Assembly (NCBI GenBank): GCA_017552985.1
Contig: JAFZNO010000132.1
Coordinates: 1 to 64,000, forward strand
DNA length: 64,000 nucleotides
DNA from: Lachnospiraceae bacterium
GTDB lineage: Bacteria > Bacillota > Clostridia > Lachnospirales > Lachnospiraceae
Direction of reading: 5' to 3'
Shown: piece after piece, positions 17,292 through 26,331 of the stretch
Position numbering within the stretch: position 1 is the stretch's first letter
Layout: each line of letters opens with the position of its first letter
The notes under the pieces: generated by a model
The model's input: the letters and a program-made list of their open reading frames with translations, nothing else
Databases searched by the model: none
Told to the model about the DNA's origin: nothing
Translations under genes and position numbers: made by a program

Positions 17292-18530
17292 ATGATCGTA
17301 AACGGTATCATCGCAGAATACAATCCATTTCACAATGGACATAAATATCAGCTTGATCAGTGCCGCGAGGCAACAAACGCTGATTACGTCATTGTCGTCT
17401 TAAGCAGCAATTTTACCCAGCGCGGCGAACCCGCCATCCTGGATAAATTCACGCGCGCTAAAATGGCCTTGCAAAATGGTGCAGACCTGGTGATCGAACT
17501 GCCGATCTCCCACAGCGCCGCCAGCGCGGAATACTTTGCAAGTGGCGGCGTGTCCATCCTGCATCAGCTTGGCGTCGTGGACTACCTGTGCTTCGGAAGT
17601 GAATGCGGGGATGCCGCCATCCTGGACAGCTTTGCCCAGATCCTTCTTGAAGAACCGGTTGACTTCGTGCGCGACCTAAAGAGCGCCCTCGCCGCCGGTC
17701 ACTCCTATCCCATTGCAAGGAACCGCGCCCTGATGGATTACGCACCGCAGCTTGCGCGTCATGAGGCCGTTCTTTCCTCTCCCAACAACATTCTTGGGAT
17801 TGAATACTGCAAAGCACTGTTAAAGCTAAAAAGCCCCATGAAAGTGCATACAATAAAGCGTGCCGGCGCAAACTATCACGACAGAATGTTTGACGTGGAC
17901 TTTTGTTCTGCCTTGGCCATCCGCGAAGCACTGCTCTCCGGCTCGGATCTGTCGGCGATCTCGTCGCAGATGCCAAAGAAGGCCTATCAGACACTCCGCG
18001 AAAGCCTCCAGGAAGTTCCCATCATCACTCTGGGAGACTTCTCTCACATGTTGCTTTACAAGCTTCTCATGGAGCAGGCGGAAGGCTATGACTGCTACGC
18101 GGACGTAACGCCGGATCTCTCCGACAGGATCCGCAATTGCCTAAAAGACTATGAAAATTATGCTTCCTTCTGCAATCTGCTCAAGACCAAAAACATGACC
18201 TATGCCCGCATCAGCAGATGCCTTTTGCATATTTTACTTAACGAAAAAAAGAGCGAGCTCTTGGAATTTGGCGAAGACGGCCTGATTCCTTATGCCCGCG
18301 TTTTGGGATTCCGGAAGGATGCAGCGCCTCTTCTTGCGGAAATCAAGAAAAAGAGCACCATCCCACTTCTCACAAAATTGGCTGACGCCAGGGAAGATCT
18401 CTCCCCCGGCGCCTATGAACTCCTTTGCCGCGATCTTCGCCGCGGAAGCATTTATGAATGTATCGCCGCCGAAAAGGCCGGCCGGAAAGTACGTGACGAG
18501 CGGCAAATCCCTCTCGTAATTCTCGAATAA
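17292..18530 (+). CDS. tmcAL: tRNA(Met) cytidine acetate ligase TmcAL
   Basis: ATP-dependent ligase that acetylates the wobble cytidine (ac4C34) of elongator tRNA-Met using acetate in Firmicutes. The 412-residue protein begins MIVNGIIAEYNPFHNGHKYQ, with the HNGH nucleotidyltransferase signature, and continues VVLSSNFTQRGEPAI. AGGAGG lies 6 bases before the ATG. It is the only plus-strand gene of the window, diverging from pta; the use of acetate as substrate makes that adjacency suggestive but not proof of a functional link. Confidence 0.92.
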   Translation: MIVNGIIAEYNPFHNGHKYQLDQCREATNADYVIVVLSSNFTQRGEPAILDKFTRAKMALQNGADLVIELPISHSAASAEYFASGGVSILHQLGVVDYLCFGSECGDAAILDSFAQILLEEPVDFVRDLKSALAAGHSYPIARNRALMDYAPQLARHEAVLSSPNNILGIEYCKALLKLKSPMKVHTIKRAGANYHDRMFDVDFCSALAIREALLSGSDLSAISSQMPKKAYQTLRESLQEVPIITLGDFSHMLLYKLLMEQAEGYDCYADVTPDLSDRIRNCLKDYENYASFCNLLKTKNMTYARISRCLLHILLNEKKSELLEFGEDGLIPYARVLGFRKDAAPLLAEIKKKSTIPLLTKLADAREDLSPGAYELLCRDLRRGSIYECIAAEKAGRKVRDERQIPLVILE

Positions 18531-18539
18531 AATAAAAGC

Positions 18540-18569
18540 ACGGGGGCGTGTCTGCTGACGCGTCCCCGT
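18540..18569. terminator. Bidirectional hairpin between convergent genes (palindromic element, copy 2)
   Basis: Eleven-base arms ACGGGGGCGTG (18540-18550) and CGCGTCCCCGT (18559-18569), closing on TCTGCTGA. It lies between the tmcAL stop and the end of the DUF711 gene and would terminate both transcripts, though T-tracts are short. The sequence shares GCGTGTCTGCTGAC with the element at 53-134. Confidence 0.75.
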
Positions 18570-18575
18570 AATTTA

Positions 18576-19940
18576 TTAATTCTTGAAACTGTGGATCGGT
18601 GCGGGAATTCTTCCGCCGCGGTTTACAAACGCGTCACAGGAGAATTGGTTGACCGGCATGATCGGCGCATAGCCGAGAAGTCCGCCAAACTCTACCTGCT
18701 CTCCCACGCCCTTGCCGATCACGGGGATAATGCGGACTGCCGTCGTCTTCTGGTTCACCATGCCGATGGCCATTTCGTCCGCAATAATGCCGGAGATCGT
18801 CGTTGCCTTCGTGTCACCGGGAATGGCGATCATGTCAAGACCTACGGAACATACGCAGGTCATTGCCTCCAGCTTTTCCAGCGTCAGCGCGCCGGCCGTT
18901 ACGGCATCGATCATTCCCTGGTCCTCGCTGACCGGAATGAATGCGCCTGACAGGCCGCCCACGTAGGAGGATGCCATCACGCCGCCCTTCTTCACCTGAT
19001 CATTTAACAATGCCAGCGCAGCCGTCGTTCCGGGCGCGCCCGCATATTCCAAACCAATCTCACACAGAATGTCAGCCACGCTGTCGCCAACCGCAGGCGT
19101 GGGTGCCAGGGACAGATCCACGATGCCGAAGGGAACGCCCAGCATCTTTGATGCTTCCTGCGCCACCAGTTGGCCAACGCGCGTCACCTTAAACGCCGTC
19201 TTCTTGATCGTCTCGCAAAGCACTTCAAAATTCTCTCCGCGTACCTTTTCCAAGGCCGTCTTTACAACGCCGGGGCCGGAAACGCCGACGTTGATGATCT
19301 TGTCCGCTTCCGTCACGCCGTGGAATGCGCCTGCCATAAAAGGATTGTCATCCGGCGCATTGCAGAACACCACCAATTTGGCACAGCCAAGGGAATCCTG
19401 CTCCTTCGTGAATTCCGCGGTCTCCTTCACCATCTCGCCCATCAGCTTTACCGCATCCATGTTGATGCCGGTACGGGTGCTTCCAAGGTTTACGGAACTG
19501 CAGACGCGCTCCGTCGTGGACAGTGCCAGGGGAATGGAACGGATGAGAAGCTCATCGGCAGCAGTCATGCCCTTGCTTACGAGCGCCGAATAACCGCCGA
19601 TAAAGTTTACGCCAACCTCCTTCGCCACCTTGTCAAGGGTCTGCGCGATGCTTGCAAAGTCCTGAACCGTCTTACATGCGGCGCCGCCGATCAACGCGAT
19701 GGGCGTCACGGAAATACGCTTGTTTACGATGGGGATTCCAAATTCCTTGGAAATCTCCTCGCCTGTCTTTACTAGATCCTTTGCAGCATCATAAATCTTC
19801 CGGTAAATCTTTTCATTCAAGGTCTTTAAGTCACTGTCAATGCAATCCAAAAGGGAAATGCCTAGCGTGATGGTTCTCACGTCAAGATTTTCCTTCTCGA
19901 TCATGTTATTGGTCTCCACGACCTCATATATATTGATCAT
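18576..19940 (-). CDS. UPF0210/DUF711 (PFL-like) family protein
   Basis: About 454 residues, the full length of the UPF0210 family, a conserved protein of unknown reaction distantly related to glycyl radical enzyme folds. Visible Gly-rich segments are [30 protein letters not shown] and the C-terminal [12 protein letters not shown]. The ATG at 19940 is preceded by AGAGGAAAAG; a longer frame to 20018 has no such site. It lies downstream of a small ACT-domain gene, a pairing conserved in many Firmicutes. Confidence 0.88.
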   Translation of the reverse strand: MINIYEVVETNNMIEKENLDVRTITLGISLLDCIDSDLKTLNEKIYRKIYDAAKDLVKTGEEISKEFGIPIVNKRISVTPIALIGGAACKTVQDFASIAQTLDKVAKEVGVNFIGGYSALVSKGMTAADELLIRSIPLALSTTERVCSSVNLGSTRTGINMDAVKLMGEMVKETAEFTKEQDSLGCAKLVVFCNAPDDNPFMAGAFHGVTEADKIINVGVSGPGVVKTALEKVRGENFEVLCETIKKTAFKVTRVGQLVAQEASKMLGVPFGIVDLSLAPTPAVGDSVADILCEIGLEYAGAPGTTAALALLNDQVKKGGVMASSYVGGLSGAFIPVSEDQGMIDAVTAGALTLEKLEAMTCVCSVGLDMIAIPGDTKATTISGIIADEMAIGMVNQKTTAVRIIPVIGKGVGEQVEFGGLLGYAPIMPVNQFSCDAFVNRGGRIPAPIHSFKN

Positions 19941-20047
19941 AACGTTCTTTTCCTCTTGTCTCTTTTCTTCCGGGCGCCCATAAATTCCAACATTCACGTA
20001 CCACGCCACGGTTCTCAAATCTCACTTTGTCAGCCAGGACCACCGTC

Positions 20048-20320
20048 TTAAATTCTGTGCATCTGGTCGAAGATTTCTTCCTTCTGGCACTTGATCACAA
20101 GACCCATGCCCTTTCCAAGCTCTTCCAGCTCGTCTGCAACGTCGCCAAAGCTCTTGGCGCAGCCGTTCATGTCCACGATCATCATCATGGTAAAATAATC
20201 CTGCACGATGGTCTGGGAGATGTCCTGGATGTTGATCCCGTTCTCCGCCAAATAAGTGCAGACCTTTGCAATGATACCCACGGTATCCTTTCCAACTACG
20301 GTAATGATTGTCTTTTTCAT
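20048..20320 (-). CDS. ACT domain-containing protein (UPF0237)
   Basis: A 90-residue single ACT domain beginning MKKTIITVVGKDTVGIIAKV with GINIQDISQTIVQDYF, the UPF0237 pattern. ACT domains bind small ligands such as amino acids; this stand-alone protein probably partners the downstream UPF0210 protein. Promoter elements upstream are not clear enough to call. AAAGGAATAGG precedes the ATG. Confidence 0.88.
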   Translation of the reverse strand: MKKTIITVVGKDTVGIIAKVCTYLAENGINIQDISQTIVQDYFTMMMIVDMNGCAKSFGDVADELEELGKGMGLVIKCQKEEIFDQMHRI

Positions 20321-20402
20321 GTCCTATTCCTTTCGTATAAATACCTAATCTTTATCTATTTAACTACAAAACCCAAAAGAATGCAATGCTTTTCGTTAAT
20401 TC

Positions 20403-20815
20403 TTAATGATTCCTTGCCTTTCGTAACGAATGTATGCACAAATAAATAAATCCAGTTACCGTCAAAGCAAAGCCAATCCTTATGCTTAAAAGAAACCAGC
20501 CATTTTTCAGTAACACCTCATCAAAAATTCCTTCCAGAAGCACCAAATAAAAACATGGCCAATAATGAATTGCCAATTCCAGATAGAAACAAAAGCAATC
20601 TCTATTCCCCACGGATAATATCCATTGATACACATTCTTTTCCCAATATATCCACTTATGATAAAAAACAAAGGTAAGTGAAATGAATGGATGATGCGTC
20701 CAATGATACCAGGTGCATAAAAATGACCGACGATTACAGCCAAAATGGCAATTCCCTTTGCCGCGTCCAAATAATCTATTCGCTTCTTTACGTTTTCAAT
20801 CGTCATAACGCGCAA
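20403..20815 (-). pseudogene. Remnant of an acyltransferase-3 family membrane protein
   Basis: The first 60 or so residues from 20815 read KKRIDYLDAAKGIAILAVIVGH and later FHLPLFFIISGYIGK, the N-terminus of O-acetyltransferase (OatA/acyltransferase-3) proteins. That frame then drifts and stops near 20507. A different frame (20633-20403) carries hydrophobic sequence ending FIYLCIHSLRKAR, as at the C-terminus of such proteins. Intact family members are 330 residues or more, so most of the middle is deleted and a frameshift joins what is left. It follows the 746-residue membrane protein of the glycan locus. Confidence 0.7.
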
Positions 20816-20833
20816 TATGTCTCTTTTCCCAAA

Positions 20834-23056
20834 CTACGGATTATTTACGTACTTCCCAATCATTTGATAACTCACTTCCATTACTTCAACTTTACAACCA
20901 CTGGTTCCGAGTACGTAAAAACGCATTCCCGGCATGTCTTCCTTTAATTCCAGTCGAATTTCCAAGTTTACGTTTCCATCTTCCCGTCTCTCATTAGCAT
21001 TCACGGGTTCCCTGTAAAGCGTTGTATAACCGAAATCTCCAACGATCAAAATCTCCGCAATCTCTTCGGAATCCTCATCCATTTCCGACACGTTCATGCT
21101 GACGTCAACGCGATAAATGCCTTTCCTAAGATATGCGTCTTCCGCAGTAGTAAGAGGAAGCTCTACTCTTGTCACTTCATCATAATAATCATGAACCGGC
21201 ATGCCCTTTTGATTCAGATACTGCAAAACTCCTTCATCATTCGAATAAATGGCTTCCCGGTCAGAGATTGCGGCATATTGGAATCCCATCCTGAGCAATA
21301 CGTAATATTCCGTGCCTCTTGGAACGATCACGGTAGCATTTTTCTTTCTTCCAAGATCATCTCCCGTCACGGTGACAAATCTGATCTTTTTCAAAGCCTT
21401 GTGATACAGCCATGGGTATTCCGTGGAATACAAGTCTCCCTTTGCCGCCTTGTCCAATTCCATAAGAACGGAAGCGTCAGCATTATAGATATCGGCAACG
21501 TCTTTTCTGGCCTGCCCCAACGACGCAACTGCAAAAATCACTAGCGCAAGGAATGAAACGCCTGCACCTGATGCGAAGACAATCCGCAACTTTTTTTGTT
21601 TCGTGAGAATGGCTGCCACAACGAATGCAATGATCATGACGCCAAAAGCATATCCCGCAAACGCCCACGCCAGCTCAAACCCGCCGTCCTTATGAAATCT
21701 CCGCCAGCCACAAATCGTTCTTACCAAGGAAATCCATACGGGCGATAACAGAAGCGCCGCAAAGATCACTCCTAAGGAGGCCAGTGGCTTCCATTGCTTC
21801 TTTGGAATTACTTCTGCATTTTCCTCTTTCACTTGAGGGAACGCAGCACACGGCACGAACAAAATAATATTATAATGGATCTCTAAAAAATGATGTTCAG
21901 CCAAGGCGTGCAAGGCTATCAAGGCAAGTCCAAAAGCAAGCCGGTAATCCTTATTTTTGATCGCTTCGAAGCTCATCCTTACGCAGAGGAACGTCAAAAG
22001 CAAAAAGAATACAATTCCTCTGGTCAAAAGGATCAATGGATAGCTGCTGTCCACAAACTCATAATCATGCACGGGAAAAGTCGTAAATCCATTCCCTGCC
22101 TGCTTGATGGCAACCCCTCCAAGACTAAATCCATATTTTCTGATCGCATTCAAGGTAAGCCCCAGCCTGCCTGTTAGCACGGAATTTAATTTCACGCAAA
22201 GCGGAAAACCCTGTGCGTATCCAAAGATCATCAGAAACATGAGCGCCGCAAATAGAGGGAATGCAAAAGCGAGCGGGTAATCAATGATCCATTTCTTCTT
22301 TGCGATCTGCGGCTTTTTCTGTACGAGCCCTTTGAAAAGTCCAAGCAACAAAATCACACTTAAAAGTGCCAAAAAGCAGATCGTACAGGTATCACTTTGT
22401 GCATAAACGTATACCACGTAAAGCATGCACGCGGATAAAACGGCTGAGATCCACAAAGGCAGCTTCTCCCAAGCGATCCAGAAAAAAAGAAAAGCAAAAA
22501 ATACGTATGACGCAAAATCCGTCGGATAGCATACGCCAAAGGAATCCCGAATGGAGGTGCCATCCACGATCCACACCAAATGATTCGTTGCACCCGTAAA
22601 CATCGCAAATGCGGTATAGGAAAGACCTATGCCCATCGTGATCACGTAGGCCTTTAGTATCTTCCGGTAATCAATGCCAACACATCCGATCATGATCGTT
22701 CCAAACTCTTTGTAAAATCCTGAAGGCAAAAAACAATTGATCACAAAAAATACGGCACAATAGATTACTGCCCGCTTGCTTTCCTTTACGTAAGAAAAAA
22801 TAAAAGGAATCCTGCAAAGCGCAACGATGGAAAGGATGTCGCCTGACACGGTTTTGATAATGTTGCTGGAGTATACGCCATAAGTCGTTGTCAGCAGAAA
22901 CCGCCCAGCCACGTTCATCATCAACAGAATTAAAAACACTAGCTTTAAATACTTATCAATTTTCTCGTATCTTTTGATAACGGTGCGATACTTTTCCGCT
23001 AACGCCTTAGCCTTCGATCCTAAACTTGTGAATTCCTTTTGCATCTTCTCACTCAT
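20834..23056 (-). CDS. Large polytopic membrane protein of a glycan locus
   Basis: About 740 residues. After a short charged N-terminus come around a dozen hydrophobic segments over residues 35-510, then a soluble tail of about 220 residues with no recognised motif. Topology and neighbours (two glycosyltransferase-like proteins and a mutase-like flavoenzyme) suggest a polysaccharide polymerase or ligase-type protein, but I cannot identify a family. The start at 23056 has GGAGAG 5 bases upstream and overlaps the preceding gene by 8 bases (ATGAGTGA), so translation is coupled. Confidence 0.75.
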   Translation of the reverse strand: MSEKMQKEFTSLGSKAKALAEKYRTVIKRYEKIDKYLKLVFLILLMMNVAGRFLLTTTYGVYSSNIIKTVSGDILSIVALCRIPFIFSYVKESKRAVIYCAVFFVINCFLPSGFYKEFGTIMIGCVGIDYRKILKAYVITMGIGLSYTAFAMFTGATNHLVWIVDGTSIRDSFGVCYPTDFASYVFFAFLFFWIAWEKLPLWISAVLSACMLYVVYVYAQSDTCTICFLALLSVILLLGLFKGLVQKKPQIAKKKWIIDYPLAFAFPLFAALMFLMIFGYAQGFPLCVKLNSVLTGRLGLTLNAIRKYGFSLGGVAIKQAGNGFTTFPVHDYEFVDSSYPLILLTRGIVFFLLLTFLCVRMSFEAIKNKDYRLAFGLALIALHALAEHHFLEIHYNIILFVPCAAFPQVKEENAEVIPKKQWKPLASLGVIFAALLLSPVWISLVRTICGWRRFHKDGGFELAWAFAGYAFGVMIIAFVVAAILTKQKKLRIVFASGAGVSFLALVIFAVASLGQARKDVADIYNADASVLMELDKAAKGDLYSTEYPWLYHKALKKIRFVTVTGDDLGRKKNATVIVPRGTEYYVLLRMGFQYAAISDREAIYSNDEGVLQYLNQKGMPVHDYYDEVTRVELPLTTAEDAYLRKGIYRVDVSMNVSEMDEDSEEIAEILIVGDFGYTTLYREPVNANERREDGNVNLEIRLELKEDMPGMRFYVLGTSGCKVEVMEVSYQMIGKYVNNP

Positions 23057-24710
23057 TGATTCTCTCCAAACCATATTTTTCAAGCAAGTCTTTTCTTACG
23101 TAGATATACCGGGACTTAAAAGAATCACCGTAAGTCTTAAAAATCTTCCAAATGCTTACAAATCTAGGCGACATTTTATAGACAGGCACGTAATCGCCGT
23201 TTTGCACTTCATCGCCATAAATCTCAGATAATTCAATGAGTCCGAGCAACGCGTCCGGCGGCCCCATTTCCTTTAATTGCCGGAAGGCCTCACGGCTTTC
23301 CTCTGCCGTTGCAACGCGATGAATGGCAAATGCCTTATCATCCCTGCCGCCATTCAGATTCATGCAAAAATTATGATCAAAATACGGCAGGATCGCCACG
23401 GGATCAACCCCCACGTACAGGCCGTTTGCATTGATGTTTTCAAAATACTCTTCTTCCGTCCATTCCTCGTCGATCACTTCCCCCCACTCGGCAAGGAAGC
23501 TTGCGCTTTCGAGTCCGTGTGATTTGATGAATTCCGCCGTCTTTTTGCTAAAGAAATAATCCTCCGTCACTTCACGATAAGAAGCAACTGCCGTCCACGT
23601 AACGGGGATGCAGACAGGGATCAATCCAACCACGATCCCAAGCATCCTTAATGCTTTCGCATCCCTTTCCGACAGCTTGATCTTTCCTGATATTCTTTTC
23701 AACAACTGCGCTTTTTCCGGATCCCGAAAGGCGATCCAAAGCCAGAAAATGACAAACGCGATCCATATTGCCAAATGATGATTTCCAAAATACACAACAC
23801 TGGCAAACAAGGAAAAGAACAAAAAAGGAATGAAAAAATAGAGACGGTTTCTCTTTGTGGAGAGTATTAAGAAGGCAAGTAAAAATGCAATGCCCGCAAG
23901 TAACATAAAGCCGTACAACATCGGATGCCCTTCGTGCGCGGTATTCGCTAGCAGCGTTCCTTCCGACGTCATGAGAAATACGGAATAAAACAAACTTCCA
24001 AGAATTCCCTGCAAGGATTTTTCCGTATATGCATAAGCTCTTTTGTTCGGAAGGATCTGCAGGATCAACAAGATGGCGATCGCGAGAAGCACCATTAAGG
24101 CTCTTACGCTCTTCTCCTTCCAGAAATCGGCGTTAAACATCTTCCATTGACGTCGCCCTAAGATCTCCATAAGCCATACCACGGAGATCCCGCCGGCCAA
24201 AACAATCCCATAACCACTTAACGAGCAAAGAAACGCAAGAGTAAAAACGAATCTCCACGGTCTTTCATTCCTCGTTTCGAAAAATAAAGCCAACAAGAGA
24301 AACGCAAACGTCATATATCCATAGGGTCTTGAAATTACGCCATTTTGATAAAAAATAAAATAGTGAAAGGGCAAAAGACACCGTACTGCCATCGGAAACG
24401 GAGAACGGAACAGCAAAAGCCATCCCGACGCTGAAATCGCCAGAAATGCAAAAAGAGCAAGGCTTAATTCATACGGGAATCCAAGCCTCGCCGGCAAGAA
24501 AAGCATAAGATGCCAAAGCGCAGGGTGCCCCTCGTAATGCGGCAGTTCAAAGAGAATTTCCCTTAAACTGGCGCATCTTGCGATCTGCCACGCCTGCGCT
24601 TCGTCAAACCAAGGTTCATGAAAAAAACTTACTATGGCAAGAGAAACGGCAAAAAGGACAAATACGGTCCATTCGATTTTTTGACTAGATCTTTTGTTTT
24701 GCATTTCCAT
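23049..24710 (-). CDS. GT39/ArnT-like membrane glycosyltransferase (paralogue 1)
   Basis: About 553 residues with many membrane segments. The first periplasmic loop has FFHEPWFDEAQAWQ with the DE pair typical of GT-C lipid-linked-sugar transferases (ArnT/PMT type), followed by PHYEGHPALWHL. The C-terminal soluble part contains LPYFDHNFCMNLN and ends YIYVRKDLLEKYGL. The acceptor is unknown. The start at 24710 gives an N-terminus like that of paralogue 2 and follows GAAGGG; an ATG at 24746 would overlap the upstream gene and lacks a good site. Confidence 0.78.
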   Translation of the reverse strand: MEMQNKRSSQKIEWTVFVLFAVSLAIVSFFHEPWFDEAQAWQIARCASLREILFELPHYEGHPALWHLMLFLPARLGFPYELSLALFAFLAISASGWLLLFRSPFPMAVRCLLPFHYFIFYQNGVISRPYGYMTFAFLLLALFFETRNERPWRFVFTLAFLCSLSGYGIVLAGGISVVWLMEILGRRQWKMFNADFWKEKSVRALMVLLAIAILLILQILPNKRAYAYTEKSLQGILGSLFYSVFLMTSEGTLLANTAHEGHPMLYGFMLLAGIAFLLAFLILSTKRNRLYFFIPFLFFSLFASVVYFGNHHLAIWIAFVIFWLWIAFRDPEKAQLLKRISGKIKLSERDAKALRMLGIVVGLIPVCIPVTWTAVASYREVTEDYFFSKKTAEFIKSHGLESASFLAEWGEVIDEEWTEEEYFENINANGLYVGVDPVAILPYFDHNFCMNLNGGRDDKAFAIHRVATAEESREAFRQLKEMGPPDALLGLIELSEIYGDEVQNGDYVPVYKMSPRFVSIWKIFKTYGDSFKSRYIYVRKDLLEKYGLERINE

Positions 24711-24729
24711 GATTTGCCCTTCACCCGAA

Positions 24730-26298
24730 TCATTTTTTCTCTTCATGATAAGATTTTTCCGTATTCACCGCCCAAAGATCTTCCTTTTTCCCCTTACCGC
24801 GGATCACGTCGGCGGCAACAAATGCCGTCACCATGGAATGGTCCATGTTGTTATAGCGGTGCTGACCATTCCGGCCAACGCAGCAAAGGTTCTGGATGCC
24901 GTTCAGCCAGCCCGTCAGCTGATCGATCTCCGAATACGTGTCAAAGTATGCGGGATATGCCTTCTGGACTCTCTCACGACACGTTTCAAGAATCTTTACG
25001 TTCTCGTCAATGACGCCGATCTTCCGGAGTTCTGCCGTCGCCATCTTCACGCACTCTTCGTCCGTCATGTTCCAGAAATCATCACCTTCGTCGCAGAAAT
25101 ACTCCAACCCGATCCAAACGGAGTGCTCCGGATCCGCCAGCATGTAGGGCGACCAGTTGTTAAAAATCTGGATGCGGCCAAGCTTTACTCCCGTGTCCTG
25201 CACGTAGATCCAACAGTCGGGAACAATGTTTCCAAGGGTCTTGATCTTCGTTCCGTTCTTTAACGCAAGGCGGTCAACCAACAGACCAACCGTAACAAAA
25301 TCACGATAAGGGAGGCCATTTGCAATCCTGGAAATCTCCGCCGGAACGCTCGCGGAAGCCTCTGCGGAGCCATCGCCCGCCTGCAAGGCTGCGACGAGTT
25401 CCTTGACGGGCATGCTGGAGATGACTTCATCCGCCTCATAAACGGTTCCGTCTTCACACTTTACGGACGAAATGCGTCCATCCGCCGTCAGGGTAAGTCC
25501 GCTGACCTTGGCCCCAAAGACAACCTTCGCTCCCTTCTCCTGCGCCATGGAAAGTGCTTTCTCCCAGAGTTGTCCGGGACCATGCTTGGGATAATAGAAC
25601 TCCTCGATCAGGGATGTTTCAACTTCCTTTTTCCCCGGCAGCAGTTTTCCAAACACGTTCTTCACCAGCGCCCAAATGGAAAGCCCCTTGACGCGCTGTG
25701 CGCCCCAGTCCGCGGAGATCACGCGCGGATGACGGCCCCAAAGCTTTTCCGTATAACCTTCAAAGAACATGGAATACAGCTTTTTACCAAAACGGTTAAT
25801 ATAAAAATTTTCCAGCGACGTCTCCGGAAGCTTGTGCATGCAGCTTCCAAGATAGGAAAACCCTGCCTTCATGCTGGTAAGGAATCCCATGTTAATGAAG
25901 GTCTGCGGCTTCATGCTGATGGGATAATCAAAGAATTTCCCCTTGTAATAAATGCGACTAACGCGGTGTCGGATCAAAAACACGTCGTCCGTCTGTTCGG
26001 GATCCGGTCCACCTTCCACCAGCCTTGACTCTCTTCCAAGGATCTTGTCATCCTTTGAAGGTGCGCCTTGGTATTTAAGGATTTGCTGCCACCACTCCAT
26101 CACGCGGTCATCCTTGGAAAAGAATCTGTGGCCTCCGATGTCGATACGGTTTTGACCGTGACGAACGGTTCTGGAGATACCGCCAACCTTGTCAGAAGCT
26201 TCCAGAACTACGATCTCATATTGATCTGAATCCCTTAACAGCTCGTATGCTGCCGTAATTCCGGCCGGACCGGCGCCAATGATCACAATCTTCTTCAT
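24730..26298 (-). CDS. FAD-dependent UDP-galactopyranose mutase-like protein
   Basis: A 522-residue flavoprotein with the N-terminal dinucleotide fold [14 protein letters not shown], then [13 protein letters not shown] and [19 protein letters not shown]. The arrangement resembles UDP-galactopyranose mutase and related amine-oxidase-fold proteins in glycan clusters, but it is longer than the usual mutase (about 370-400), so the substrate is uncertain. It sits between two paralogous GT-C-like genes; a role in making or isomerising the sugar they transfer is an inference. Confidence 0.75.
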   Translation of the reverse strand: MKKIVIIGAGPAGITAAYELLRDSDQYEIVVLEASDKVGGISRTVRHGQNRIDIGGHRFFSKDDRVMEWWQQILKYQGAPSKDDKILGRESRLVEGGPDPEQTDDVFLIRHRVSRIYYKGKFFDYPISMKPQTFINMGFLTSMKAGFSYLGSCMHKLPETSLENFYINRFGKKLYSMFFEGYTEKLWGRHPRVISADWGAQRVKGLSIWALVKNVFGKLLPGKKEVETSLIEEFYYPKHGPGQLWEKALSMAQEKGAKVVFGAKVSGLTLTADGRISSVKCEDGTVYEADEVISSMPVKELVAALQAGDGSAEASASVPAEISRIANGLPYRDFVTVGLLVDRLALKNGTKIKTLGNIVPDCWIYVQDTGVKLGRIQIFNNWSPYMLADPEHSVWIGLEYFCDEGDDFWNMTDEECVKMATAELRKIGVIDENVKILETCRERVQKAYPAYFDTYSEIDQLTGWLNGIQNLCCVGRNGQHRYNNMDHSMVTAFVAADVIRGKGKKEDLWAVNTEKSYHEEKK

Positions 26299-26331
26299 TG
26301 TCTTGATTCCTTTCTTCGAATCGTCAAACCC

